Notes under the pieces: generated by a model
Databases searched by the model: none
The model's input: only the letters and a program-made list of their open reading frames with translations
What the model was told of the DNA's origin: nothing
Shown: positions 1-9,911 of the stretch, one piece after another
How positions within the stretch are numbered: position 1 is the first letter of the stretch
Layout of the letters: each line of letters starts with the position of its first letter
Position numbers and translations under genes: made by a program
Source of the DNA: JBDHTS01 sp044220535
Lineage (GTDB): Bacteria > Pseudomonadota > Alphaproteobacteria > Micavibrionales > Micavibrionaceae
Reading direction: 5' to 3'
DNA: 45,306 nt
NCBI GenBank assembly: GCA_044220535.1
Contig: JBGAQU010000010.1
Location: 1 to 45,306, forward strand

Positions 1-215
1 GTGGTGCGGAATGTATTGGTTATACATGCATGCGCACCGGCTTTAAGATAATCCGCATGGATCTGGGTCACGAGATCGGCGGCGTCAAGATTGGCCTGTG
101 CCGACCATAGAGGCAATGCGGTATTGTAGCCGCGCCGCTGAAGCTCCGTCCCCAGCGCGCCGGGAAACAGCAAAGGCTTTGCGAGCCTTTCTTTTAAAGA
201 CATACGCAGGTTCAT
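1..215 (-). CDS. Homocysteine S-methyltransferase, N-terminal part (cut by left edge)
   Basis: About 71 N-terminal residues are present. They carry the family signature: the strand with GALGTEL, then RRGYN, a Leu-Trp-Ser-Ala segment, and IHADYLKAGAHACITNTFRT, the typical first half of the betaine/S-methylmethionine-homocysteine methyltransferase barrel (MmuM/HMT/BHMT family). The zinc-binding Cys residues lie in the missing C-terminal part. These enzymes transfer a methyl group from S-methylmethionine (or a related donor) to homocysteine, giving methionine in the cytoplasm. The ATG lies one base after the stop codon of the upstream methyltransferase gene, so the two are almost surely translationally coupled. 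A second ATG four codons in is possible. The partner gene predicts S-methylmethionine as the donor; this is inference from context. Confidence 0.8.
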   Translation of the reverse strand, partial: MNLRMSLKERLAKPLLFPGALGTELQRRGYNTALPLWSAQANLDAADLVTQIHADYLKAGAHACITNTFRT

Positions 216-216
216 T

Positions 217-1080
217 TTATTTCAGTCCCGGTGCCGTGATAACCAAGCCACGATGATAGGGGTGATCTTTGACATCGGGGGATAACCTTCGTTCATTCGC
301 TTCCGCTGCGGTGATCAGGGTGCGGCCTTCAGGATCACTGAAAAATTCAATGCCAGTCAGGCCATTTCTTTCCAGTTCCACGAGAGGACCAAGATCAGTT
401 TCGGCATGCTGGCGAAAGATTTCCTCGTGGCAAATAGAAGGGCTGTATCCATAGTCTTCAAACATTTCGTTCAGTCTTTTTACCCCCGGCCGTCCCGCAA
501 GAGTGAGCGCTACCCTCGCTTGAGGAGCACGGTCGCTTGCCTGTTCCAGGAGGCGCGCCGTAAGGCCCAGGCCAAATGCGTTCCATTTGTCCGTACATTC
601 TTTGGGATTGTAGTAATGGGCTGTATTGTCGTTTTTCATCAAATCAACATTTTCAGGACAAGGGACTTGCGGAATACAGGCCCTGATTTCATGAATTTCT
701 TTAAGAAGCGGATCGGGTATATTTCCAAGCAAATCCGAATGAAGGATCCAAGCCGGCCATTCATTGTTCCGTGCAAGGCGACCGGACGCCGCAACAGCTT
801 CTTCATTATAGTCGACACCTATAAAGAATTTAGGCTTGACCGCCCGCCGGAATGCGCCTGCCAGATCAATGCCATTGCCTATGCCCACATTCGCGATAAT
901 GCTTTGTCCGAAATCGGTATCCGCATCCCATTGCTTTTTAGCGGCAACCGCTGTAATGCGCGACCAGTCGTCCGGGGTAAACAGATTGGGAGAGCAAGGG
1001 ATTTTAAATGAATCCGCCATCGGATAAAAATCCCGAAGATCTACAAAGTCAGGTTTCGTTTTTTGATCAGGTACAGACAT
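217..1080 (-). CDS. MmtN-like methionine S-methyltransferase (SAM-dependent)
   Basis: A 287-residue class I methyltransferase. The SAM site is visible as NVGIGNG near residue 65, followed by the acidic strand end GVDYNEEA. The rest resembles the methyltransferase half of plant methionine S-methyltransferase and bacterial MmtN: RACIPQVPCPENVDL, then FGLGLTARLLEQA, then LAGRPG followed by a region equivalent to the plant 'F-x-x-x-G-F' segment and ending with TDLGPLVELE. Length fits MmtN (about 300) rather than the 1000-residue plant enzyme. MmtN makes S-methylmethionine from methionine and SAM, the first step of one DMSP pathway in alphaproteobacteria. No SMM decarboxylase or other DMSP gene is visible; instead the next gene is a homocysteine S-methyltransferase. 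The family assignment is by recalled motifs, not by a search. Confidence 0.7.
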   Translation of the reverse strand: MSVPDQKTKPDFVDLRDFYPMADSFKIPCSPNLFTPDDWSRITAVAAKKQWDADTDFGQSIIANVGIGNGIDLAGAFRRAVKPKFFIGVDYNEEAVAASGRLARNNEWPAWILHSDLLGNIPDPLLKEIHEIRACIPQVPCPENVDLMKNDNTAHYYNPKECTDKWNAFGLGLTARLLEQASDRAPQARVALTLAGRPGVKRLNEMFEDYGYSPSICHEEIFRQHAETDLGPLVELERNGLTGIEFFSDPEGRTLITAAEANERRLSPDVKDHPYHRGLVITAPGLK

Positions 1081-1352
1081 ATTTTAAGCCCTATTGTGAA
1101 AGCGACGCTTTATACAGCGACCCTTTTGTTTCTCGAACGGGTTGATTTTGGATTGCGCTTGTGAGGGATCGCTACAATCACTTTGAAGGCAGGGTTTTAA
1201 ATCCCCTGCCGGTGATCATCAACATATATATGCGTATATAACGATGCATGCCTATCCCTTGGATATTGTTTACATATCAAAATTTGCGGGCATTTGTCAA
1301 GTTTTTCCTGTATATTTTCCAACAATTAAGAAGTTACCTAAATGGAGTAGCG

Positions 1353-2255
1353 ATGATCGATCCTTATGAGAGCACGCATATCATTCAAATTACGGATACG
1401 ATGGATGACGGCGCAAAGCTTAAGATCCGTTCGGCCTATGCGCGCATTCTAGGGCAAGCGGGCTTACGCGGCGGGATGGTCGATTTATGCGCTGCCTCCA
1501 GCACATTAAAAATCGGGGTTATGGCCTCCGAGCTTGTGTTCAACACGATGCGGCCCGACCGTCTTCTGCTGGCGCTCAATTGCGCACCCCCTGACAAAAA
1601 GGACGGTACGCGCGACAACAGGCGCAACAATTTCTTTTTCGCGCAATTGCGCGGTAATATTTTCGCAGGAGGCACGGTCAACGGGTTTGAATTCTCATAC
1701 ATCCGGGATGAGATTGAAGCGCTCTATGAATTATCTACAACAAATAACGGCAGCCAGTTTCGATCACTGGAAATTCTGCCAGAGCATATCGTTAGATTCA
1801 GCCTGGATGACCAGCGCCGCGCACTGATTGAATCGGGCGCGCTTGTGCCCGTTAAAAACGACGATATAGAAAAAATTATTCCTTCGGTGCCGGATCGATC
1901 CCATGTCATTGAAGTCGATAATTTTCACAATGTGAAATTGTTTGTTTCACGGCACGACCGGGAAAAAATGGAAAAAGCGAAGGCCGTAAAGATTGCCTTC
2001 GGTTCGGAGTCCATTGAATTCGATCCAAGCGACACACCATTCCAGGTCATTTCATTCGACGCTTCGGTGACAGACAGCCTGTTCGCGGCTGCTCTCGGCG
2101 CCAATGTTCTTACAAGGCGTTCAAGTTCACGCATGGCGGGCAACAAATCCGTGCCAATGATCGCAACAATCCGCCAGCGCCCTGCAGAAATCAAGCCGGC
2201 CTACGATATTCCTAAAACGGGCTTTCCGGTCTATCTCGATTTTATCGATTGTTAA
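1353..2255 (+). CDS. SAM hydroxide adenosyltransferase-like protein (DUF62 fold), altered active site
   Basis: A 300-residue protein read from the ATG at 1353, which has a GGAG seven bases upstream; an in-frame ATG at 1248 would add 35 residues that look non-coding. The order of motifs follows the SAM_HAT/DUF62 family by eye: HIIQITD near the N-terminus (family: TTDFG), VDLCAAS (family: VDVTH), an ALNCAPP...GTR stretch (family: VIDPGVGTERR), GTVNGFEFSYI (family: PDNGL), GSQFRSLEI (family: TFHGRDIF) and the C-domain strand VIEVDNFHNVKL (family: YIDDFGN). In characterised hydrolases an Asp-Arg-His set is catalytic; here the Asp appears as Asn and the His as Arg. It may bind SAM or use another sulfonium rather than hydrolyse SAM. 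Divergently transcribed from the S-methylmethionine genes. Moderate certainty. Confidence 0.5.
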   Translation: MIDPYESTHIIQITDTMDDGAKLKIRSAYARILGQAGLRGGMVDLCAASSTLKIGVMASELVFNTMRPDRLLLALNCAPPDKKDGTRDNRRNNFFFAQLRGNIFAGGTVNGFEFSYIRDEIEALYELSTTNNGSQFRSLEILPEHIVRFSLDDQRRALIESGALVPVKNDDIEKIIPSVPDRSHVIEVDNFHNVKLFVSRHDREKMEKAKAVKIAFGSESIEFDPSDTPFQVISFDASVTDSLFAAALGANVLTRRSSSRMAGNKSVPMIATIRQRPAEIKPAYDIPKTGFPVYLDFIDC

Positions 2256-2779
2256 AAAACAGCGCCAGCTGGGCTTCGACCTGGCGGGCGATGTTGTCAA
2301 GGCTGCTCTGGCGCGCGTTCTGTTCGGTGATGCGGGTAGTGAACTGGCTTTCCAGCACGTTGTAGCTGTTGATGGCGGTGAGATCGCGGGTCAGGACAGT
2401 TTTGCCAGTCGTGGTTTCCGTCAGCGTCATGCTCGTGGTCAGGCGCAGCTGGGTGCGCGTTGCGGTCGAGCTTTTCGTGATATCGAGATCGGTTTCGCCT
2501 TCCGTGATCGGTGCGATGGTCAGTGTGTAGTGCGGATTGGCCGGGCGGCCCGCGCTGTACAGGCGATCCATCAACGCGTTGCGCAGATACTGGCCGCTCT
2601 GGTCCGGGATATTCGCGATGGCGACATCGTTGAACTGCGACGGTACGGAAGAAGACTGTTCGCCGCGCGTGGCGTAAAGCGGGGTAAAACCGCATCCGGT
2701 TGCGAGTTGCGAGTAGAGAGTTGCGAGTAAAACAAGCCAGAGTTTCTTACTCGTAACTCGCAACTGGAAACTCGCAACT

Positions 2780-2796
<17 letters not shown>
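2242..2796 (-). CDS. lptE: LPS-assembly lipoprotein LptE
   Basis: A 184-residue lipoprotein. The start at 2796 (MSWLDK) overlaps the 3' end of leuS by 17 bases, as expected of the coupled leuS-lptE arrangement; the frame stays open further upstream, inside leuS antisense-free sequence, but that part is a shadow. A hydrophobic signal segment ends in Ala-Thr-Gly-Cys followed by GFTPLYA, the hallmark of alphaproteobacterial LptE after the acylated Cys. The body carries the conserved NIPDQSGQYLRNALMDRL helix and alternating strands (LTTSMTLTETTTGKTVL). LptE plugs the LptD barrel and helps insert LPS in the outer membrane. The gene's 3' end overlaps the convergent gene ending at 2255 by 14 bases. 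Oddly, almost the whole signal peptide is encoded by a palindromic repeat (2699-2779). holA, which often follows lptE, is absent. Confidence 0.85.
2699..2779. repeat. Palindromic repeat inside the lptE signal-peptide coding region
   Basis: The left arm (2699-2731) holds three copies of GTTGCGAGT; the right arm (2747-2779) holds the reverse complement ACTCGCAAC twice plus a variant ACTCGTAAC. The arms of about 32 bases are imperfectly complementary around a loop of roughly 15 bases. The element is read in frame as residues of the LptE signal peptide (about residue 7 to the lipobox). It resembles protein-embedded palindromic elements known from Rickettsia in behaviour, not in sequence. Confidence 0.75.
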
Positions 2797-5347
<2,551 letters not shown>

Positions 5348-5443
5348 GCTTCCACCTTTTTCGGAATCCGTTTTATCGTATTGGCGACAGAAAAACATCA
5401 AGAAAAATTAGACTTTTTTAATTGTTTGGACATAATATAAAGC

Positions 5444-7186
5444 ATGGCTAAAAAAGACCCCCTTCGTGCCGTCTTTAACCGCGCCGCTTTTGACAAGCGG
5501 GATGCGCAATATAGACAAGCCTTTGAATCAGCGGCATTCCAGGCCAGCCCTGCTTATAAAAAGCTGGAAACCATCTTTGCCCTGTATATGAGCCGCAGCC
5601 GGGAAATCGACCGGCTGAAGGGGGTGCAATGGTGGCACACAAAAGACAGCGAAGCACCGATTGTGGACGCTGCGACGGCGGAAATCGTGCGGCTTGAGCA
5701 GGCGCAGGCCAGGCTCCTGAACAGTCCGGAAAGCCATGTCGCCGGATTGCTGGCACAGGCAAAGGCCGAGGAGGGGCGGCTCAGCAAGGCACAGCGCGCC
5801 AATCTTCGCGAGTGCGAAAATATTTACCGTTATTACAGCCTGATGAGCGACCCTGAAACCGCCGACCTCTCACGGCAATTGACCGAGGCCGTCGGCAATG
5901 CGATGACGCTGGGTGAAAAAGCCGCTGAAATCGCCGAAAAAGACGGACGGGAAAAGGCATTCGAATTCCAGAAACCGTATATCCAGAAGGTCCTGGACCT
6001 GCGCCGCGCCATCGGTGAAAAGATGGCGGCGCGTTACGGGGGAACGCCCATGGATGCGGTTCTGGGAAAGTGGCTGCCGTATTCCCGGTACAGCACGATC
6101 GAAATGCATATAGAAGAGCTTAAAAGGGAACTGCCCAAGGCCATAGAAGCGATCCGGGAAAAACAGAAAACGCTGGAGCCGCCGCTGCCCTTGCCGCCGG
6201 TGGGGGTCAGGGCGCAGACGGCGTTCCTGAAAGAATTGCGGGACACAGTGCTGGCCTCCGCCGATTGGGATGCACGGGCGCTTGAAAAATCCGGCGTCAC
6301 GCTGAAGGTGCGGACCGGCGGGGAATGGATGGCCGCTTCCGGTGAGGAGGTCATGTCGGCCTGGCAGCCGGACCGCAATAATTTCATGGCCGGGCTTTAC
6401 GGCATGATGCATGAAACCGGGCATGTCATTGTAAATCTTGAGCCGCATCGCGCCGGCGTCATGAAAGACCAGCCTGCCGGCAAGGTCCTGGCAACCGATG
6501 TCGATGAAATGGCGGCGGTCCTGATGGAACATATCGTCAAGCATCCCGCATTTTTTGAAAAGCTTACGCCGCTCCTGAAAAAACATTTCGGGCAAGGACC
6601 GGAACAAAGTCTGGGGCCGGAATGGTCGCCGGAGAATTTACGCCGCCTGGCGGTCTGGCCCGATATCGACAACGAGGACTGGTGGACAACGCGCGCCATC
6701 CGGCCGGTTGGAAACAGCATATGGGCAGAGGCCGAGAAAAAACTGATGGATGGCGCCATGACCCTGGATGACATGCCAGCTTTCCATCGCGACCGATCCA
6801 GGCAGTTTCTTGGAAAAGACCACGACCCTGAATATTTTTACGATGACGGCAACTATTGGCTCGACGATTATTTCGGTTACAGCTGGTCATATCAGGCGGC
6901 AGAACATACGGCGCCTCTTGTGGCGGCGGACGCAAAAAAATCGCTGGCCAAGTCCGGGGACCCGTCTTTGGGCGATATTATAAAGACCTATGTCGACGAG
7001 GGCCGGAAGCAGATTTTTGGCGGCGGATCGACACGGACGCCGCAAGACATAGAAGCACGGATACTTAAAGGGCGTAATCCCGTGACTCTTTTTGTAAACG
7101 GACTGTTGGGTGAGCTTAACACCCTTGAACAACCATCCAGGGCCGTATCGGCCAGATCACCAAAAACAAGTCCTTTAGTCGCCTAA
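5444..7186 (+). CDS. M32-family-like metallocarboxypeptidase
   Basis: A 580-residue soluble protein without signal peptide. The zinc motif HETGH is at about residues 323-327, with Glu355 in TDVDEMAA a likely third ligand, spaced as in M32 (thermostable carboxypeptidase 1/Taq) enzymes. The N-terminal half is helical and coiled, like the M32 lid, and the far C-terminus holds a KGRNPVTLFVNGLLGEL segment similar to the family end. M32 enzymes remove C-terminal residues from peptides in the cytoplasm. The flanking sequence HVIVNLEPHRAG departs from the usual M32 text, and the expected aspartate-rich 'DVRITTR' segment is not obvious, so this may be a divergent subfamily. It is transcribed divergently from leuS and ends 8 bases from the convergent DUF3576 gene. 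Confidence 0.6.
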   Translation: MAKKDPLRAVFNRAAFDKRDAQYRQAFESAAFQASPAYKKLETIFALYMSRSREIDRLKGVQWWHTKDSEAPIVDAATAEIVRLEQAQARLLNSPESHVAGLLAQAKAEEGRLSKAQRANLRECENIYRYYSLMSDPETADLSRQLTEAVGNAMTLGEKAAEIAEKDGREKAFEFQKPYIQKVLDLRRAIGEKMAARYGGTPMDAVLGKWLPYSRYSTIEMHIEELKRELPKAIEAIREKQKTLEPPLPLPPVGVRAQTAFLKELRDTVLASADWDARALEKSGVTLKVRTGGEWMAASGEEVMSAWQPDRNNFMAGLYGMMHETGHVIVNLEPHRAGVMKDQPAGKVLATDVDEMAAVLMEHIVKHPAFFEKLTPLLKKHFGQGPEQSLGPEWSPENLRRLAVWPDIDNEDWWTTRAIRPVGNSIWAEAEKKLMDGAMTLDDMPAFHRDRSRQFLGKDHDPEYFYDDGNYWLDDYFGYSWSYQAAEHTAPLVAADAKKSLAKSGDPSLGDIIKTYVDEGRKQIFGGGSTRTPQDIEARILKGRNPVTLFVNGLLGELNTLEQPSRAVSARSPKTSPLVA

Positions 7187-7194
7187 CGGCAGGC

Positions 7195-7746
7195 TTATTT
7201 CGTCCGTTCAGCCTGGCTGACCCGCAACTGTCTTGCACGGGTCAGGATGGTGTCTTCCAGATCGCGGGCCATGTTGGCCGGAACAGCCGCGTCGCGCCAG
7301 CCGCCCTTGCCCAGAGTCTGCTTGAACGCTTTGACCTGAACGCCGTCGGAGCGCAGCTGGCGGTCGAGGATGAAGACATTCAGTTTGAACCGTTCATTGG
7401 TCTGGCCGGGCGGGGAGTACCAGTCGGTCAGGATGGTGCCGCCGAACGGATCGGCCGATGCTAAAGGCATAAAGGCGACCGTATCCAGCGAGGCGCGCCA
7501 CAGGAAGCTGTTTACACCGATGCCGGTCGTGCTTGAATCATCGTCCGAACGCTTGGAGCCGAAGAGATTCAAGCCGTCCTTTCCGAGAACGCTGTCAGGC
7601 TTTTTATAGGGATCGCCGGAGCCTTCACGATTGGTGCTGGTGGGGTATTTGGCTTCCCTGGTCACGCCGCTGCAGGCAACAAGAGACAAAGCGGCCATAA
7701 TAAATATGAAAAATAAAAACAGTGTCTGGATCTGGACTGACCGCAT
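7195..7746 (-). CDS. DUF3576 domain lipoprotein
   Basis: A 183-residue protein with a hydrophobic N-terminus and a lipobox ending Val-Ala-Cys (Cys25), so an envelope lipoprotein. The core reads GIGVNSFLWRASLDTVAFMP, then ASADPFGGTILTDWY, FILDRQLRSDGVQV, GGWRDAAVP and DTILTRARQLRV, which matches the DUF3576 family conserved in alphaproteobacteria. Its biochemical role is unknown. The family commonly sits just upstream of leuS and lptE, and a link to outer-membrane biogenesis is inferred only from that context. Here the M32-like gene on the opposite strand separates it from leuS, so it needs its own promoter in 7747-8052. Confidence 0.85.
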   Translation of the reverse strand: MRSVQIQTLFLFFIFIMAALSLVACSGVTREAKYPTSTNREGSGDPYKKPDSVLGKDGLNLFGSKRSDDDSSTTGIGVNSFLWRASLDTVAFMPLASADPFGGTILTDWYSPPGQTNERFKLNVFILDRQLRSDGVQVKAFKQTLGKGGWRDAAVPANMARDLEDTILTRARQLRVSQAERTK

Positions 7747-8052
7747 CGATTTTGCCCTTGCTTATATTATAGACATCAAAAGATCAGGATGTTTAGCATA
7801 GCGCCCGCCCTTGCTCAAGGCCGGGAACGCGCCTTATAAACAGATTGCAGGCCGTAATAGCTTGTGGCAGAAATGCAACGGAAGAAAAAAACTTGTGCCT
7901 TTTATGCACGATCTAGATTGACGCCCCCGCTCGCAAAATGCCTTACTGTGTCCAGTTGTGGCCGTAATGGCCATGGCATTCTGAATATGTCCAGCCGGAC
8001 ATCGTTCTGAAATACCAAAAAACTTGATCCTTATGTGATTGGAGATACCACA
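7747..8052. other. Divergent intergenic region upstream of the porin
   Basis: A 306-base region between the DUF3576 lipoprotein (leftward) and the porin (rightward). No convincing ORF or RNA gene. TTGACG at 7918-7923 could be a -35 box for the porin, but the nearest -10-like hexamer (TACTGT, 7944-7949) is 20 bases away, so the promoter call is weak. The porin's leader is probably about 100 bases long and ends with a good GGAG ribosome binding site at 8041-8044. Confidence 0.4.
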
Positions 8053-9165
8053 ATGAAAAAACTTCTCGTTGGCAGCGCTGCCATCGCACTCGGCCTGGCT
8101 GTTGCAGCTCCTGCACACGCCCAGCTGCAGCTCGGTGTAGCCGGCCACTTCAAAGGCTACGTTTCCTGGGATGATCAGGATGGCACGAATGTTGCCGCTC
8201 CTGGATTTGACGGTCAGGAACGCCACATCGATATCCTGCGCGATACCGAAGTGCATTTCACAGGCGAAACCACCCTGGATAACGGCCTGACGGTCGGCGT
8301 CCACGTCGAAGCCAGCGCCGATGCAGGCGACAGCTTCGCTGTTGATGAATCCTATGCCTACTTCTCCGGCATGTGGGGCCGCGTTAACTTCGGTGACGAA
8401 GACGGCGCAAACTACCTGTTGCAAGTTGCAGCACCTTCGGCTGACTCGAACGTTGACGGCATCCGCCAGTACGTGAACCCGGTTAACTACGGTATCACAA
8501 CCCTGAGCGGCACCTTCACCAACATCGACTACGCGAACGATGCAACCCGCAACCTGGATAAAGTCACATACCTGACCCCGGTATTCTCGGGCTTCCAGGC
8601 TGGCATTTCCTACACGCCTGACACCAGCGGTTCTGCATTCACGTCCCGCTCCTTCGGCAACAGCGCCAAAAAAGACGTCGCCAACATTGGCGGTTCGGCT
8701 TATGACGCAGCTGCTCGTTGGGAAGGCACCTGGAGCAACGTCGGCATTAACCTTGGCGGCGGTTACACCTGGGTTGATAAAGAAAACGAAACCACAGGCA
8801 ACGACGGGTTCAAAGAATGGAACCTCGGTGCTGACCTGAACATCGCTGCTTTCGGCGTTGGCGCGGTCTATACCGAAAACAACCGTGGCCTTTCGGGTAG
8901 CAACGACAACAAAACCTGGGTTCTCGGCGCCGACTACACAACCGGCCCGTTCAAACTGGGTGCGTCGTACCTGAACAACAAAATCGAAACCCCAGCTGTT
9001 GGTGGCGATATTGACACAGACCGCTACTCGGGCGGCGTTGTGTACTCCTTCGCTCCTGGCATGAGCTTCCGTGGTTCGGTCGGCTTCATCGATCATGAAG
9101 TTGAAGGCGCAGCAGCTGATGTTGACGCGACCTACGGTCTGCTCGGTACACAAATCAACTTCTAA
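8053..9165 (+). CDS. Outer-membrane porin
   Basis: A 370-residue beta-barrel protein. The ATG at 8053 has GGAG nine bases upstream and opens a classic signal peptide, MKKLLVGSAAIALGLAVAAPAHA, cleaved before Gln. The mature part has alternating amphipathic strands, an ERHIDILRDTEVHFTGET region typical of the first strands of trimeric general porins (Porin_4-like), the SYAYFSGMWGRVNFGDEDGA segment that precedes the constriction loop, and a C-terminal strand ending in Asn-Phe, the terminal Phe being the BAM recognition signal. It provides passive entry for small solutes across the outer membrane. Codon choice is visibly biased toward a few C-ending codons, as in highly expressed genes, and a strong terminator follows. 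Confidence 0.88.
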   Translation: MKKLLVGSAAIALGLAVAAPAHAQLQLGVAGHFKGYVSWDDQDGTNVAAPGFDGQERHIDILRDTEVHFTGETTLDNGLTVGVHVEASADAGDSFAVDESYAYFSGMWGRVNFGDEDGANYLLQVAAPSADSNVDGIRQYVNPVNYGITTLSGTFTNIDYANDATRNLDKVTYLTPVFSGFQAGISYTPDTSGSAFTSRSFGNSAKKDVANIGGSAYDAAARWEGTWSNVGINLGGGYTWVDKENETTGNDGFKEWNLGADLNIAAFGVGAVYTENNRGLSGSNDNKTWVLGADYTTGPFKLGASYLNNKIETPAVGGDIDTDRYSGGVVYSFAPGMSFRGSVGFIDHEVEGAAADVDATYGLLGTQINF

Positions 9166-9190
9166 TCCTTCACAGGATTGGTTATCAGGA

Positions 9191-9218
9191 AAAGGCGCGG
9201 TTCATTCCGCGCCTTTTT
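9191..9218 (+). terminator. Rho-independent terminator of the porin gene
   Basis: AAAGGCGCGG (9191-9200), a six-base loop, then CCGCGCCTTT (9207-9216) extended by TT: a 10-bp GC-rich stem followed by a T run, 26 bases after the porin stop. Confidence 0.88.
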
Positions 9219-9239
9219 CAATTTTAAGTGAGAGATGAT

Positions 9240-9911
9240 ATGCCGGATATTGATCTGAATTTTGCCGCGATCCGACAGGACATTGCAAAGGCTGGGAAAG
9301 CGGCGGGCCGCCCCGCAGGTAGCGTAAGCCTGGTGGCCGTAACGAAAACCCAGCCGGACGATGCGGTTCTTGTCGCACTCCAGACCGGGCAGCGCGTGTT
9401 TGGTGAAAACTATGTGCAGGAAGCGGAAACGCGCTGGCAAAAATTTAAACTGGAGTTCCCGGACATACAACTGCATCTGATCGGTCCTTTGCAAAGCAAC
9501 AAGGCGGCGCAGGCTGTTGCAATGTTCGACTGCATTGAAACCATCGACCGGCCCAAGCTTGCCGACGCGATCGTTTCCGCGATGAAGAAGCTCAACCGCT
9601 TTCCCGCCTGTTTTATCCAGGTGAATACCGGCGCCGAAGACCAGAAGGGCGGTGTGTCCGTGGAAGGCCTGCCCGTGTTGTTATCTCATTGCGCAAGCAC
9701 AGGCCTGACCATCTCCGGTTTGATGTGCATTCCGCCGCAGGACGAACCGTCCGCGCTGCATTTCGCGCTATTGCAGAAACTGGCTGCGCGTCATGGATTG
9801 AAAGGGTTAAGCATGGGGATGAGTGCCGATTACAAAAAAGCGATTGCCCTGGGCGCTACCTTCATCCGTGTCGGCACGGCATTGTTTGGGGAACGTCGGG
9901 CAAAATCCTAA
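9240..9911 (+). CDS. yggS: YggS/PROSC-type pyridoxal phosphate homeostasis protein
   Basis: A 223-residue single-domain PLP-binding protein of the alanine-racemase N-terminal fold. The PLP lysine is Lys36 in VAVTKTQP; other family motifs are FGENYVQEA, HLIGPLQSNK, CFIQVNTGAEDQKGG, and the phosphate-binding end LSMGMSADYKKAIALGATFIRVGTALFG. The family has no catalytic activity shown and buffers PLP in the cytoplasm, affecting B6, amino-acid and keto-acid balance. ATG 9240 is preferred over the in-frame GTG at 9228, because a GAGAG element precedes it. It starts 22 bases after the porin terminator, so it probably has its own promoter. Its stop overlaps the end of the convergent next gene. Confidence 0.93.
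   Translation: MPDIDLNFAAIRQDIAKAGKAAGRPAGSVSLVAVTKTQPDDAVLVALQTGQRVFGENYVQEAETRWQKFKLEFPDIQLHLIGPLQSNKAAQAVAMFDCIETIDRPKLADAIVSAMKKLNRFPACFIQVNTGAEDQKGGVSVEGLPVLLSHCASTGLTISGLMCIPPQDEPSALHFALLQKLAARHGLKGLSMGMSADYKKAIALGATFIRVGTALFGERRAKS

Noticed and set aside
1188..1210. Hairpin with a GATTTAA loop on the minus strand before the methyltransferase gene, recalling the SAM-II aptamer
   Set aside because: The loop is only nine bases, leaving no room for the pseudoknot strand, and the conserved GCTAAA strand does not follow. It also lies more than 100 bases from the start codon.
1248..1352. N-terminal 35-residue extension of the SAM_HAT-like protein
   Set aside because: The sequence lies upstream of a good GGAG-ATG start and looks like untranslated promoter DNA.
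7834..9153. 439-codon open frame antisense to the porin
   Set aside because: A by-product of the porin's strong bias for C-ending codons; the translation is Val/Ala/Cys-rich with no family features.
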